Assembly: GCA_036897095.1 (NCBI GenBank)
Contig: JAYMSP010000181.1
Location: forward strand, 1-64,000
DNA length: 64,000 nt
Source of the DNA: Plantago elongata
Taxonomy: Eukaryota > Streptophyta > Magnoliopsida > Lamiales > Plantaginaceae
Reading direction: 5' to 3'
The notes under the pieces were generated by a model that did no database searches, was not told where the DNA came from, and saw only the letters and a program-made list of their open reading frames with translations. Positions 36,484-50,500 of the stretch are shown here, piece after piece (within the stretch, counting starts at the first letter, position 1; each line of letters opens with the position of its first letter). Made by a program: the position numbers and the translations under genes.

Positions 36484-36714
36484 TCATGGAAAACAAACGC
36501 AAATCGGCTCTCTTTGAGGTGGCAGTGCCAAACATTTACCATCTGAACATGTAGCTTTTCCGCACATCTTTGCTCTACAGTCAGCGATGCAAGCGTCTTC
36601 GGTACAGTCAATTAAATCATTAACCTTGATCACGTCTACATGATTTCGCCCTTGAACAACGATTAACACCATAAAGATGAATACAGATAGTCCAAACACA
36701 TTAAAATTTCTCAT
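36484..36714 (-). CDS. Defensin-like secreted cysteine-rich peptide, 76 residues
   Basis: An intronless gene for a peptide with a clear signal sequence (VFGLSVFIFMVLIVVQG, likely cut near residue 22) and a mature region with eight cysteines spaced C-x4-C-x3-C-x4-C-x4-C-x4-C-x10-C-x-C. The CxxxC and final CxC pairs, plus GKC before the last pair, fit the cysteine-stabilised alpha-beta fold and gamma-core of plant defensin-like peptides. Such peptides act in defence or in cell signalling, for example in pollen or ovule. Most plant defensins have an intron after the signal peptide; this one has none visible. A TATA box lies upstream. I cannot assign a named subfamily. Confidence 0.75.
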   Translation of the reverse strand: MRNFNVFGLSVFIFMVLIVVQGRNHVDVIKVNDLIDCTEDACIADCRAKMCGKATCSDGKCLALPPQREPICVCFP

Positions 36715-36768
36715 TTTTTACAAATAAATTTTGAATTACTAATGAAATGAATTTGTACATTTTATTTA

Positions 36769-36775
36769 ATTTATA
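36769..36775 (-). promoter_or_regulatory. Likely TATA box of the defensin-like gene
   Basis: TATAAAT on the minus strand, 55 bases before the start codon, which predicts a very short 5' UTR. Confidence 0.45.
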
Positions 36776-37689
36776 GATATTCGAGGTGATAATATTAAGT
36801 AAGTATACTTTATGCACATTAAATGTGCATGTGCTCAAAGTGGTATTGATATTATTGATATGAATTTGTAGTCATGGGATTAGAGAGATACATAAAATCT
36901 ATGGTTTGACTGAAAAGGAAGAGGAAATTCATAAATCATGATTAATTATACCAAATAGTCAAGAAAGAATGAAGGATTGTAACAAGACTTTCTTGACTAA
37001 ATGATTTTGACTACCTCCATTTTATTATGAGCCAGTCTCGTGAGACAGATTTATATTCATCAAAAAAATTATTATTACTAATACATACATATAAACTATC
37101 AAATTAGTATTTTTTTAATATTTATTTCATTAGATAAATATATATTTTAATTAATAATATAATATAATTTTAGTAATAATATAGTTTGTTTATAAAAAAG
37201 ATATATAAAGATCGTCTCTTATTAAACTATGTACTTCATTATTATTAGTCACTTAACATATTAAAATGACAAGTATTTAAAAAATATACGTATGACTCTT
37301 CTTGTTATGATAGGTAATAAATTATTTGACAAACAACTTAAATTTTATTTAATTTGAGAATTACTAGTATATTATATAGCTAAATAACCCTGTAAAATTG
37401 ATACTTCATTTAGATAAAATTGAATTATCATTCACTTATGATTTTTTTTAGACAATATGATCAGTTAAGTTTTAGAGTTACATTTCGCATACCAACATAT
37501 CAATAAATCTTTATTTTAGGGCATATGAGTAAAGAGGCCAATATGAGGGGTGTATACAGAAATTTCAGAGAATTACAGGGGTGAAGTTCCGACAGAGTTG
37601 AAACATACTGGAAATCGTGACGTATGACGCACAGAGAAGAGCGAGAGAGATAGAGCTTTCAGTGATTGGGGAAGAAAGCGGGAGTACAG
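36776..37689. other. Intergenic region and PEX12 5' flank
   Basis: AT-rich spacer between divergent genes. The stretch 37600-37689 reads gagagaga-rich and is probably the PEX12 5' UTR. No other feature seen. Confidence 0.45.
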
Positions 37690-40569
37690 ATGTTGTTTCA
37701 GGTGGGAGGTCAAGGAACTCGGCCGACGTTCTTCGAGATGTCTGCCGCTCAGCAGCTTCCGTCGAGTTTACGCGCCGCCCTAACTTACTCCCTTGGTGTA
37801 TGCTTTTTCCACTTCTCGATCTTCACACTCATCTTCTTTTGTTTTGGATATAGCTTATTGAGATATAGCTTGCATTTTCTGGAAATCAATTTCGACTTTG
37901 ATTGCTGATTAGTTATCAAGTAACGACTGCAATATGATTGATTTTTGAAGAAATGAAATACTTAGATACCAATTGTGACCTTGTGAGAGTATTTGAGAGT
38001 ATATTGTTGCTTAATTGAAGTTGTTTGAATACAGTGTTAGTTTATGCACATGAAGAATTGCTCGATTGCAGGTGTTCGAAAATGGATGTGCTAGTTAGTT
38101 AAATTGGTTTATCATAGATGGAATGCTTTCGTAAAAACAAAATAATGTTTGAGACTTCCTGTGTGATTTTGGATGCAGGTATTTGCTATGAGAAGGCCTT
38201 TTATTCATAAAATTCTGGATTATGAAGATGAGTTTTTCGCATTGCTTATGCTTGTCCTTGAAACTCACAGTTTGAGAACCACAGGTGAAAGTCTACTCGT
38301 TCGTTTTATGTTTGCAGCTCTAGATATACGTGTTTGATTGCACTATGGTTACCATTTGCTGAGTGATACTTTACATTTCATCAGATGCTTCATTTGCTGA
38401 GTCCTTATATGGACTAAGGAGAAGAGGAGTCAACATTAAACTTAAGAAGAGTGATTTACTCTCAGGGCCTGGTCATGAAGTTAAACACACAGGATTGAGG
38501 AAGCGTCAAAAAGTTCTTTCAGTTGCATTTCTGGTACATAATCTGTATTCCTCTTGCTTTCTTGAACTTAGAGGAAATAGACAAAGTCTCGTGTCTCTTT
38601 AAGTATTATGAGCATTATTGTTTTGCATCTTGTTGTATTGTTCAAGAGACCTGCGTACTTAATATCTTGCTTCATTATCCTTTTCCAGGTTATATTACCA
38701 TATCTGAAGTCAAGACTGCAAACAATATATAACAAGGAAAGGGAAGCTTCACTTCAGGCAAGTCTATGGGGGGATAGTGATGGGAGGTTTCAGGATTCTG
38801 ACCCCCTAGCACGAAATGACATTTCTTTTGGTTCCGGTAGCAACTCAGTTGTAGAAGCATCACCCAGAGCTCGTCTGATCCAGAAATTGCAGAAGGCAAT
38901 AGGTGCTTCCTATCCATGGTTGCATGCTGGAACTGAGGGTATGAATTTTCTGTTGTAGTTAACATCTTACTTGCTTATCTGAAATATTTTGTTCCATATC
39001 GATCCATCTTGCCTTAGGCTTGGGCTATGAAAAGTTTAAATCTAAACGTGTTGAGGTTATTTTTCTAACTAGGTTGAGTTTCCAAGTACCATTGATTTCC
39101 ACAAAATATCTAACTTAAATAGAACTAACAATGCATTTGCATGGGCATTTATGCCCGTAAAATAAGCTCCGGGCGGGGGTTGTGTTTATGTTGTGGCTTG
39201 TAGTGAGGATGCTTTTTTCATATATGTTTTTCACCTATGGAAAAGAAGCTTCCGTTGGCAAATCACCTAATTAGTTCCGAACTTGTCTTTGAAACATTCT
39301 GCCAAAGCCTCTCTGTTAATATGTGCATAATTGCATATGACATTGTAATAGTTATATTTTCTGGTTTTCTGTTTCTCTTGTTTCCTGTACAACTTTATAG
39401 ATTGCAGATATCTCTTTAGTTCATATGTTTCCTTGTATAGGATTAATTGTCTTATATGACTGATGCAGAAAGTAATTTCCGTAACTTCTTACTGTGCTTA
39501 CCGTAAGAATCCGGAAGCTATGTAGTGCTTGTCTGGAAAATCCAACTGTTGTGTAGAGAAAATGCTAAATTTCAGGCTTGAACCCATTTGTGTCATCCTC
39601 TGACAAGAGCTAGTGTTCTGGCCTGCAGGATTATCGTTCGCTTACCAGCTGTTATATCTGTTGGATGCTACTGGGTTCTACTCTGTTGGACTGCATGCTC
39701 TTGGTATTCATGTTTGTCGAGCAACTGGGCAGGAGATGGTACTTACCGTCAGATGCTAGCTCCGTATTTACCTGGTTTTTGCAATATCATAGGGTTAAAT
39801 AGATTAATGTATTTAGATATCTCATCTATAAAGAAAATTTTGCCCTTATCTTGTAAGAATTTTTTTATCGATTAATCATTTTCTATTTCCTGGTAGATGG
39901 ATACATCTTCCCGTATTTCAAAAATAAGAAGCCGTGAGCGTGAGAGACTCCGTGGACCCCCTTGGCTAAAGGTAACTTCTATTCTTTTGGTTTTGCTGAA
40001 AACATTTCTTTACTAGATCTAATGTAGTCATATGACTTATTGTGGTATTGGAGCTCAAATGTTGATTGTTCATACTATTATGTGTTATGCTTCTAGTTTA
40101 TACTCCTATATCTTTACATCCAATGAATGTCAATAACTTCTTTATCCACATGAAAGCTAGGTTCTAAACTTATATTCACTTTTATTCTCAGGCAATACAA
40201 GGTGGGATGCTCAGCTGCACATATGCTGTTCTTGACTATGCACAAACTGGCTTGATTGCTGCAGTGTTTTTCTTCAAAGTAAGTATTCTTCACAGGAGAC
40301 TGATAGAATCATGATAAATGTTGCAGAAGTGGCATTCCACGTTGGTAGTTGGATAGGGCCATTTGAGGATAGCAAACTTTTGTATCGTAGTTCTTATATT
40401 TAAACTTGAAAATTTTATTGGTCCACTGGGTTCAAATTGTCCGTTAAACCTTACCAAATTCATAAGTATCTTCACCGGAAGCTTTCCTCATATTCTTCTC
40501 TAAATAATCTGTTTATGTTTTGCATACTCCCATTCATTTTGTTTGCATAGTAACTGATATTCTTCATGG

Positions 40570-40617
<48 letters not shown>

Positions 40618-41397
40618 TACTGTATTTTAAAATGTGTAATTGCTGGATGTAGATGATGGAATGGTGGTACCAATCTGCAGAGGAAAGAATGTCAGCTCCA
40701 ACTGTATACCCTCCACCTCCTCCGCCACCTGCGCCGAAGGTCGGTTTCTTTTTATTTTGAGCCAAATTGCGATATTCCTCCCAAGTTGGGATCCCAACCA
40801 TTGATACTTCTGTTATGAATGAACATAGCCTTTCTATTCTTGTTTATTATTTTACGTCTTAATACTTTTGTGACTTGTCCCATCAAATCTAGGCATGAGT
40901 TTGTAGTCTATTGGTGTTACCTTCAGACTTTCAGTTCACTGTATAGTTAATTTCATATCAAGTGAATAAGGAATGATATGAGTGGAATGATGTGTGATAT
41001 ACTCCCACCCCAGTCGCCCCTCACACTTTTCTTTGTTTCTGAGACTTCTCTATATCAACCGTGCCATGATTTTTGCCCCAACAGGTAGCGAGAGAGGGAA
41101 TTCCATTGCCATCAGATAAGACGCTATGCCCTTTATGTTCACAAAAGCGTGCAAATCCTTCAGTAATGGCTATTTCAGGATTTGTTTTCTGCTATACTTG
41201 TATATTTAAATATGTCAACCAGGTCAGTGTTCCTAATTCTTCCCCAGCTGTCAGCAAATCACACTTCAGTCCAATGGTTTTTTGTCCATCTCAAACTTAT
41301 AAGAAGCTCTCTTTCATGGCCACAGTACAAGCGCTGTCCAGTTACATTGACGCCTGCAACTGTTGATCAAATCAGGAGGCTTTTCCATGATGTATAG
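37690..41397 (+). CDS. PEX12: Peroxin-12, peroxisomal RING E3 ligase subunit
   Basis: PEX12 forms, with PEX2 and PEX10, the peroxisome-membrane ubiquitin-ligase channel that recycles the PEX5 import receptor. Ten exons join in frame: 37690-37797, 38179-38284, 38385-38533, 38689-38938, 39629-39738, 39897-39971, 40192-40278, 40653-40739, 41085-41222 and 41326-41397, giving 393 residues, as in Arabidopsis. Landmarks: MLFQVGGQGTRPTFFEM start, LDYEDEFFALLML, RTTDASFAESLYGLRRR, YQLLYLLDATGFYS, TYAVLDYAQTGLIAAVFFFK, a Pro-rich run (YPPPPPPPAPK), and the C-terminal RING. The RING shows only five zinc-ligand cysteines (CPLC, CYTC, KRCP), as is normal for PEX12. The start was chosen by homology. No damage seen. 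Confidence 0.97.
40572..40613. repeat. (CT)21 microsatellite in PEX12 intron 7
   Basis: Uninterrupted CT run 40 bases upstream of exon 8; it forms a long pyrimidine tract close to the acceptor and may vary in length. Confidence 0.95.
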
Positions 41398-43517
41398 AGA
41401 CTGCTTGTCCCGGGAAGAGCTCTTAATGATGTAGCATAAAGAAAAGTGGAGTGCTCATTGCCATTGGTATAACTGATTCACCGAAACCCACTTCAATTGT
41501 GGTCCGATGTTCAACTCCCCGTGCCACTCACACAGATCAAAAGAAGCCATGCCATGTACAACTGAGATATGCGTGAGTGATGATGTTGTCTTATTCTAGT
41601 ATATATAGATCTTATAAGAAAATCAATGAACATTACATCTATATTCACATATGACTTAGAAATAGTGAAATCAAGCAAGTTTGCAGGTGTGATCAGTACC
41701 GGACTGACTGTTCAAATACACCATGAATAAGTTTAGTTGATTATTTACTGGTTAGAACGAGATGAACAAGCTTAGTCAGTTTGGTGCAAGAACTTACTCT
41801 GTACCTTCAGTAAGCATTGATTTAACACTCAGCAAGAGTAGATGGTTTATGATCAAACAGGTTATAGATTTCAGAAATGCAGCCTGGTTATAATTTATAC
41901 TACTGCAATACTGTTTCAGGATTTGTTTTTAAATCTAAACAGTACAACTTCTTGCAGTGAGAGCAAGTGATAAGAGTGCTGAATTGCAGTCTATGTCAGG
42001 TATATTGACTATTGAGTCATATGACAAAAACAAAGCAATTGTATAGGGCTATATAGTCCTTGCAGATTCTTAAGCTTCAATAGCTGATCAAGTACGGCTC
42101 CCCGGCCCATATCTGTTGCCAATGACTTCCCACATTTGCAATACCTGGTCTGGACCATTGGTTCCACTGCAACTAGGCAGTGACTGAGGGAGTAGTCGGA
42201 GACACTTCATCCGACCGCTTAATATCCAGAGTGACTTCCCCTAAAAACTTCCTATCTATGTAGTTCTTCTCACTGATTCAAAGGATTAGGATTGGGTCCC
42301 TGGATATTACTTCTGGCCAATATGCCAGGGTCGTTAGACTCGCAATGCAAATACATAGAAGTATTCTATTTACAACTTGAGCGGAATTAGAGGTTTATAA
42401 AAGTTCTCTAGTAGTATTGGATTCTGACCAGAGTATATACTACATGCATCATTATGATCGGAAGTAATTTATGAGAAATGCGACTGTTTCTACCTGTCTG
42501 TCACACTGATTCATCGTTGACATGTATGTGTTGAAATTTAGACTATATTAGGACGTAGACGTAGTATTCCCATTCACTTATACACATTTAGCTTCTACAG
42601 TATTCTGTTACTTTATTATACATGTAATTTATTAAAATTCCAACAATCTGGAAATTAACAATCAATATGAGCTATACACATTTTCAACTTCTTAGAAAGG
42701 AAAATATCAGTGTGAAAACATATACGACATTTTCAGGAGACATATTAATCAACAACGTGTATCACTCATACTATCTTATTATTCCAAAAAAATCATTGTC
42801 GCCATCACGTTATTTAGACCTTAACAACGACCTTAATACATAGTTTATGGCCACCCCTCCTGGAACTAATATAAAATTAGCCACCCAAATTGATGTATTG
42901 ATGATTATAAATTTCACCGAAACGGAATAAAATATATCGAAACTTTTGATACATTTTATTTTTAACTCCTACCATCTCAAAATTCCTCACAAACTTTGTA
43001 GAGCTAGCATATGATACTAAGTCCCTCTTTGGCATACTGCTGGAGCGGTCATTTTCCCACTCAAATCAAACATTTTGTACACAAAAAATTCAATTTTAAT
43101 TGAAAAATACCATTCAAATTCTATCTCAATCCGTACCTAAATTAAATTCGCATCACTATAAGGCTATAAGCATCTAGCATAATCCACCTGGCAACTTGTG
43201 TGCTTTGTTTTTTAATTTTTTAAAAATATTTTGAAAGCCACTTGGTGAATTGGATAAGAAGAGGAGAAGTACACACTCACGTATATATCCTGAGTAAGCG
43301 CGAACGGAAGGATAAGAACTGAGAAATTTTTGGCCAGATCAAACAGAAAAAAGATTGTATCTAAAAAGACAATTTAATGCCACAAAAGGCCAGGCAAATG
43401 TATTATTTTTTAAGTTAATATGACTCTTATATTAATGTTCTGTGGATATGATAAATATGACCTCTTTGGAAGGCCAGTTTTAAGAATATGTCATCTTTAT
43501 ATTGAACATTTTGTGAC

Positions 43518-43518
<1 letters not shown>

Positions 43519-43574
<56 letters not shown>
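43519..43574. repeat. (ATA)n microsatellite, about 19 units
   Basis: Uninterrupted AAT/ATA trinucleotide run. Confidence 0.95.
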
Positions 43575-43637
43575 CATTTTGTCAATTGAATATAATTTGT
43601 TTTAATAAGAAGGTCGAATGAGTGATTTTACTCCCTA

Positions 43638-43772
43638 ATATTTAGGCGACAGTTTGTTATACAATTTAAATTGACAAAATCCAATTCAAATAATCTGTTT
43701 TGTATATAAAACAGATCATTTAAATTGAATTTTACCAATTTAAATTGTATAACCAACCGCCCCAGAATATTC
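43638..43772. mobile_element. Foldback hairpin element, 135 bp, arms about 63 bp
   Basis: The left arm with gttatacaatttaaattg pairs almost completely with the right arm around a gtatat centre. The whole element is one long inverted repeat, so a transcript would fold into a single hairpin. It is probably a foldback MITE; a small-RNA precursor is an alternative. Confidence 0.75.
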
Positions 43773-46022
43773 AACATTAAATCTCATATGAAAGCAGATA
43801 TTCACTTGCACCCACAACCCACGCTGACTTGAAGTAGGTCCAGATTGTTAATTTCAAGCTAATTAAAATTTGTGACTGATAAAAGTTGATATTTGAACAT
43901 GGATTAGAGACACGGGGATAAAGAAATAAACATAATAATAATTGGCTACGAGCATTCCACATATATACAGTACTGGAAAGTGCAACCAGCGACATGTATG
44001 TCCATGCGGTCTATTCTAAGTGAATGATGAACGAATTGAAAGAATAAAGCAATACAAACACAACAAGTATCATGCTAGATTATACTATTATAGAATTGAC
44101 GAGTGGAAGAATAAAGCTAACTCATAATCATTGTGATTAAGTTAATCATACAAGCTAGTGATCTGCTAATTAATTATGAAGCTGATCCTCACATAGTCAA
44201 AGACAAAAGATGCTTAGGTGGCCAATAATTATAAGTCCGGTGATGATGAGTAGCAATTTGATTTCCACTAAATATATGTTCCCAGACCTAGAGCATTCAA
44301 TTTTGGCACTGTAAAATTTTTTATGTCACAGTCACAATAAATGCAGTTTAGTTGGTAAAATTGTATAGAATATTTGACTTTCATTATATTCTTTGTGAGA
44401 ACTCAAAATGATTTTCCAAAACTCATACGGTCCTACCTTCTCGAATAAAGAAGCTTCATCATCAATCAATGTACACGTTTTATCCCTTTTCTATTTGCAG
44501 AAAATTGACTACTTACATAAGTTATAACAAATTATTGCATGCACAGCAGATATATTTGGTCCACCATGTTACAAGTCCAATTGTCCAACAAAATGGTGTC
44601 GTTTTCGTTGTATATATGTTTGTTTTGACAGAACAATATTTCACCTGCATATTAAGCTATTTCTAAACAACTTGTACTTCTTTTAATTAGCAAAACCTTG
44701 ATTACCAGTTTTGTTGATAAAAGTATAATTACAGTCCTAGAGACACAAAATAAGCAAAGCTCGTGTTTTGTAGTAGCTGCCTCACCCTGTCCTATACTGT
44801 GCACACCGCAACATTGGATTCACGTTCGCTTCAGACACATGACAGAACTTTAGATCCATACCATGCGTTGCAGACTAGTCACATGAATTCTCATTTGTCT
44901 CCTTCCCCTCACTAATTACATTTCTATATATAGCATAACATATTATCATTGATATAGTATATATTAAAACCCGACTACTCATTGATCGAAACCTAATTGT
45001 TTATAACAGTAAGTTAGTGTTGTTATTTATAAATTCTAAAAGGGATATGGATATTTTAACTCATAAACCAAAACATTTTCTATTTTCACCATTCTATCTT
45101 ACTTATACACATGCAACGAAACACTTAGTTACTGAATTACAGTCATAATATTACTCTTGGAATAAACATAGCTAAATTATAGTGGTTAATGAGTATTTCT
45201 TAATGTTACTTGGGGACTATTATATGATACATTGCAATTTCATTTACTAACAAAATGGATCAAAATCTGCATCGCAAGTTGCTTTTGTTTTCTTGTATTT
45301 TGTCTCCTTATCAACTATAATATATATTTCAATTAAATTAATAGAATGTATCGTGTAGGATTTGGATTCAGCTGATCATTTTAAGTTATTTTTTAAATAT
45401 ACAGACTACAGTTACGAAAACTTGTTGAATAATTTGTTCTGTACTTTTGTTACTCCTATGTTTTTTAATTAGGCATGTCAGGATGACAAAATCAGAGGTG
45501 TACAAATGCATATTCAGATGGAACAAAGATACAAAATTCTAAAGTTGTGATAGCATTTAAATCGTTTCATTTGGCTCGATAAATAATGATTTGGCCTAAA
45601 ATACATTTCAAATACCACCTATTTCAATTCCATTCCAAACACAATTTTATTAAAATTTATTTAAATATCCATTTAAATTCTATACCAATCAACCCCTTAA
45701 TGATAAAAATATATTTGAATTTGCAAATTTAAAGGCCGATCATCTAGCACTGTGATACACATGTTTCTCTAGGTTGAATAGACTATGAGACGGGTACATT
45801 TCGGTCCGGTTTGGACAGCCTGATGCTGAAAGACATAGCTATGGAAAGTGAATAACCACGTGGCTGCGGGCCAAGAACCAATTGGTCCACAAAAGCCATT
45901 TTTCCAATATTCCACTAAAATCTCCCAAAAAAATAAAAAAAATTCCACTAAAATATTTAACTTCAATTTTACAGAATTAAACACCTATCATTATCGGCCA
46001 TACATTTTCCCTTTGCCCGTTC

Positions 46023-46247
46023 ATTAAAACTGTGTTCTATTTAACTGAAAATCAATTCAGTTCAATTTAATTCTACTTAATTATAATTAATACATTATTT
46101 TGGTTCAGTCCAGTGAAATTCAATTTAGTTCAGTCCAAATCAGTTCTACTTAGTTATAATTTATACTTTACTTCAGTTTAGTTCAGTTAAATTCAATTAA
46201 GTTTAACATGTCAAGTTTAGTAAATTTCAGTTAAAGAGAACTCAATG
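46023..46247. mobile_element. MITE with CAACTGAAA-type inverted ends, copy 2
   Basis: Left end attaaaactgtgttctattt with aactgaaa matches copy 1 at 22790; the right end tttcagttaaagagaactca is its complement. The inside is longer than copy 1 because a segment with ttcagt(t/c)cagt words is repeated. Confidence 0.65.
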
Positions 46248-47551
46248 CGAATAGGAAGGTGTCATTTAGAAAGACACACGACATATCTCGATTTCTACTA
46301 CCTGAACAAACACTACTTGAGATCCCATCAGTCAGTAACATGTAAGAAAGGAAAAGAAAATATACATACGCGATGGAAGTAGAGTTGTTCATATGGTTGG
46401 AAACTTGGAATCGAGCCCTATTAAAAACTCGTTTCACTTGTTAATTCAAATAAAGTTTAGATGTATAATGTTCAATTTGAGTTGGTTCATATTTTTTAAA
46501 TGTATGTTTTATAAAGTTTCAATCTGACTAAAGTTTGTACTGAATGAACGAATGTTAAATGTAAATTTTTTCTCTTATATTGGTAGGCAATAAAGAATTA
46601 AGCATTATTTCACTTCTCGACTGGGTTTATTTGTAGACAATTAAGATTATATTCTTTTCATCGAAAAAATTATTAATTCCAGTTCAATTTATTTATATTT
46701 AATTGTTTTTTATCTTACGAATAAATTTTGTTTAATTTCATTGAATTCAGACCAACAAAATAAAACCTAACTTGCAGGCCTTATATTTGATGGATGACAA
46801 ATAAATTTCAAAGTATAAGAATCTTATGATTATAAACATTAAAGCCATGTTTGTTATATTATTGGAGTGACGATTTCTCCACTCAAATTCTATATCAATC
46901 CATTCCTAAATTTTTTTCATTAACAACAAATGTGTTCTTTAGTTTAGTAATATAATATTAATTTATATTTCTAGTAAAATACTTCAATTATTATTAGATT
47001 GTTTGAATTAGAAATTTAGTTCAGACAACTCTACTCGTCATGAATTTTAATTGCTAAGTCATATTATTTATATTTTTAAGTTTGATCTAATATCAATAAA
47101 TATGCATTTGAAAATTCTTAATAATAATATGATTAATGAAAATTGGGCGACGACACCCAATCTTGAAATCTTTGAATATTCCAGTATATGATTACACTAT
47201 AGTATACAAGTGCAAAAATAGTCCAGGTAATTGAATTTTAGTATAAAAAAAGAAGACATGATGAATCTATCTCCATCATTATCGTCTGGACCTGACCTTG
47301 CCGCTCATTTAAAAACTCATATGAACAGGTAGCTTGGTCATGTGTGTTACATATACATATACAACACAACACACTATTTCACTCAAATCATCATCTTCTT
47401 CTTCACATTTCTCCACCAAACCAAAAAAATATCCAGATTCCTCTCTTCTCCAGAAACACCAATTTAAAAAAATCGCAACCGAACGTATCTCTTGATCCAC
47501 TCAATCAAAACCAAACCAAACCAAACAAAATCAGAAAAGAAATAGCAAAAG

Positions 47552-50500
47552 ATGAGCTATCTGAGCGAGAAACTCTCTCTCTTCTTCAACAACAGATGGC
47601 TCGTTTTCGTCGCCGCAATGTGGATACAGTCCTGTGCCGGAATCGGGTACCTATTCGGCAGCATTTCACCCACGATCAAGAGCAATTTGAACTACAATCA
47701 GCGACAAATTGCTCGCCTTGGTGTCGCCAAGGATTTGGGCGACAGTGTTGGATTCTTGGCTGGTACTTTGTCTGAGATTTTGCCCTTATGGGGTGCTCTT
47801 CTTGTTGGTGCTTTGCAGAATTTCGTGGGCTATGGTATGGTTTGGCTTGTTGTCACTGCTAGGATTCCTGTTTTGCCGTTGTGGGTGGTGAGTGTTCGAT
47901 CAAAGTTTCCATCTTTTTGCGTCTGACTTGTTTTAGCTGCTGATTGTTGATCTTAAGCTATTTGGATGTGTGAATCATTGATTTGGTTGATGTCTTTGTC
48001 ATGTTAGATTATGATGAATTGAATATGTCTATCTTTTAAGCTAGTTGATGACATGGAGTATTGGGAAATTGAATTTTCTTCTTTGTGACTCATTTCGATT
48101 TGTATTCTTCTTATATTGTTTGCTTGATGAATAGTGAATAGCAGCTATAGCTTGTGGGAGATGTTTTTGACCTCTTGTCATCTAGCTTGATTGAGCTGTT
48201 GTTTACTTGCTTTGATTTCAATGTTTGTAGTTGTCTTAATCTGGTCAGGATCGGATCAATTGTTTGTTTGATTGTTCTTTTGCGTAACTGTAGAGTTATG
48301 ACTATGGATTTTGGTGTTTAATGAAGTAATGTGTAGATGTATACATTACTCCGTTCCCTTGCTGGCCAATAAAAGGCCATGTAGATGACTTTGTGCTCTG
48401 TGTTTCCCAAGGAGCTCATTATAGTCAGATCAGAAGTTCTGACTGAATTAGGTCTATGCTCGGATTGTCGTTTCGTTAACTAGAGAGCTTCACATCAGGG
48501 GATTTATTTCGTCTCACGTGAAAATAATCCGAAATTGTTTTCTGAAAGGCTAATCATGTATATGAAATTTCCTCTTTGTCTCTTCCTTCAAGTTTCTTGG
48601 CATTCACTAAAATGGCTAATGTGCTTTTGTTCAAAACTACTACTACTCACATTGTTAAATTTGGATTCCAATTTTCATCTAGTCCATCAGTGGCTAACCG
48701 GGTAATGAATAAGGTACTATATGAGGTGATGCATCAGGTAATAGGCAATATCAACATGTAGTATCACTCTACAGTCTGGATGCCAGTGTATTAACTTTAG
48801 ATGATCTTTTGGAGAATCCATATTTGAATTCCTCTGACAAATGCAAGAGCATGCTGTCTTTCTGATCTGTAACAATTCATCTGACTGGTGAAATTCTTTC
48901 ATATGCAGATGTGCATCCTTATCTTTATAGGAACAAATGGCGAGACTTACTTCAACACAGTAGCGCTGGTCTCCTGTGTGCAAAACTTTCCGAAAAGCCG
49001 TGGTCCTGTTGTGGGAATACTTAAGGGGTTCGCAGGGTTGGGTGGAGCTATTTTGACTCAGATATACGCAATGATACATTCTCCAGACCATGCCTCGTTG
49101 ATATTTATGATTGCGGTTGGGCCTACAATGGTAGCCATAGCTCTTATGTTCATTGTCAGGCCTGTTGGAGGTCACAAACAACTCCGTTCTTCAGACGGGT
49201 CTAATTTCACTATTATCTATGCTGTATGTCTTGTTCTGGCTTCATACTTGATGGCAGTCATGCTCGTGCAAGATCTGGTCGACGTAAGTCACACTGTTAT
49301 TACAATCTTGACAGCTATTTTGTTCGTCCTCTTGTTGATTCCTATAGTCATCCCCATCACATTGGTACTCAGCCCAGAACAAAGATCACCAATGGAAGAA
49401 GCACTGCTAAACGAGTCTGAGAAACAAGAGACAGGCAAATCTGAAGATGTTCAAGATATCATATTCAGTGAAATGGAAGATGAAAAGCCAAAAGACGTTG
49501 ATTTACTACCAGTTCGTGAGAGGCAAAAGAGAATTGCCCAACTCCAATCAAGGCTTGCCCAAGCAGCTGCAGAAGGAGCAGTAAGAATCAAGAAAAGAAG
49601 GCCGCACAGAGGGGAAGACTTCACTCTGACTGAGGCATTGATAAAGGCGGACTTTTGGATTATATTTTTCTCTCTTCTTTTAGGATCTGGATCGGGTTTG
49701 ACTGTGATTGATAATTTGGGTCAGATGAGCCAGTCCTTGGGGTATGATAACACCCATGTATTTGTCTCCATGATCAGCATTTGGAATTTCTTAGGCCGTG
49801 TTGGTGGCGGTTATTTCTCTGAAAAAATTGTCAGGTATATCTTTCAACTTCTGCCCCAAAAATTCTGTTTTAGTTTTATATGTTACTTTGCATCAACATA
49901 CATGTGAATCACTTGAGTGCCTACCACTTCAAACATGGCACTTTGCAATGGACATATATGTTAGTTTCACTTTAATGGCTTTCAATTCAATTGTGCCACT
50001 TTGTAACCTCATTTTTTCAAGGGTAACTACAAATGGCACTTCAGTGTTCTTTCCATTATTAGTGAAGAGAAATTCAATGAAAAAGTTCCGTAAGGTTGCA
50101 AAGTGCGTTTTTTTGGTTTATTGTAACATAATTATCTGCTTCAAGGTTTCCCTCACACAGTTATTGTACTACTGAACAGTGAATATGGATATCCAAGGCA
50201 TGCAGCCATGGCTGTTGCCCAAGTTGTAATGGCTGTCGGACATTTCTTCTTTGCTATGGGCTGGCCTGGGGAGATGTACATCGGAACCCTTCTTGTAGGA
50301 CTCGGCTATGGTGCACACTGGGCAATAGTCCCTGCTGCTATCTCGGAATTGTTTGGGCTAAAAAAGTTTGGGGCTCTATACAATTTCATAACTATAGCAA
50401 ATCCCGCTGGTTCTTTGGTATTTTCAGGCCTTATTGCCAGTAGTATATACGACAGAGAGGCAGAGAAACAAGCTGCAGGCCGCGCTCATGGCCAACGCAG

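Larger units (their letters stand above)
41398..47551. other. Gene desert of about 6.1 kb
   Basis: No supported coding sequence. It holds an (ATA)n run (43519-43574), a foldback hairpin element (43638-43772) and a MITE (46023-46247). The blocks at 43020-43170 and 46848-46945 share words such as cactcaaattctat and may be relics of one element. A TATA-like element at about 44928 (tatatatag) has no gene after it that I can recognise. Confidence 0.5.

Noticed and set aside
37617-37853. Upstream open frame before PEX12
   Set aside because: It begins with GTG rather than ATG and overlaps exon 1 in another frame; a shadow.
44880-45000. TATA-like promoter in the gene desert
   Set aside because: No coding or foldable RNA follows at a sensible distance; AT-rich DNA gives such boxes by chance.
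47344-47775. 143-codon frame overlapping exon 1 of the MFS gene
   Set aside because: Shadow of the real frame plus the 5' UTR; composition is low complexity.
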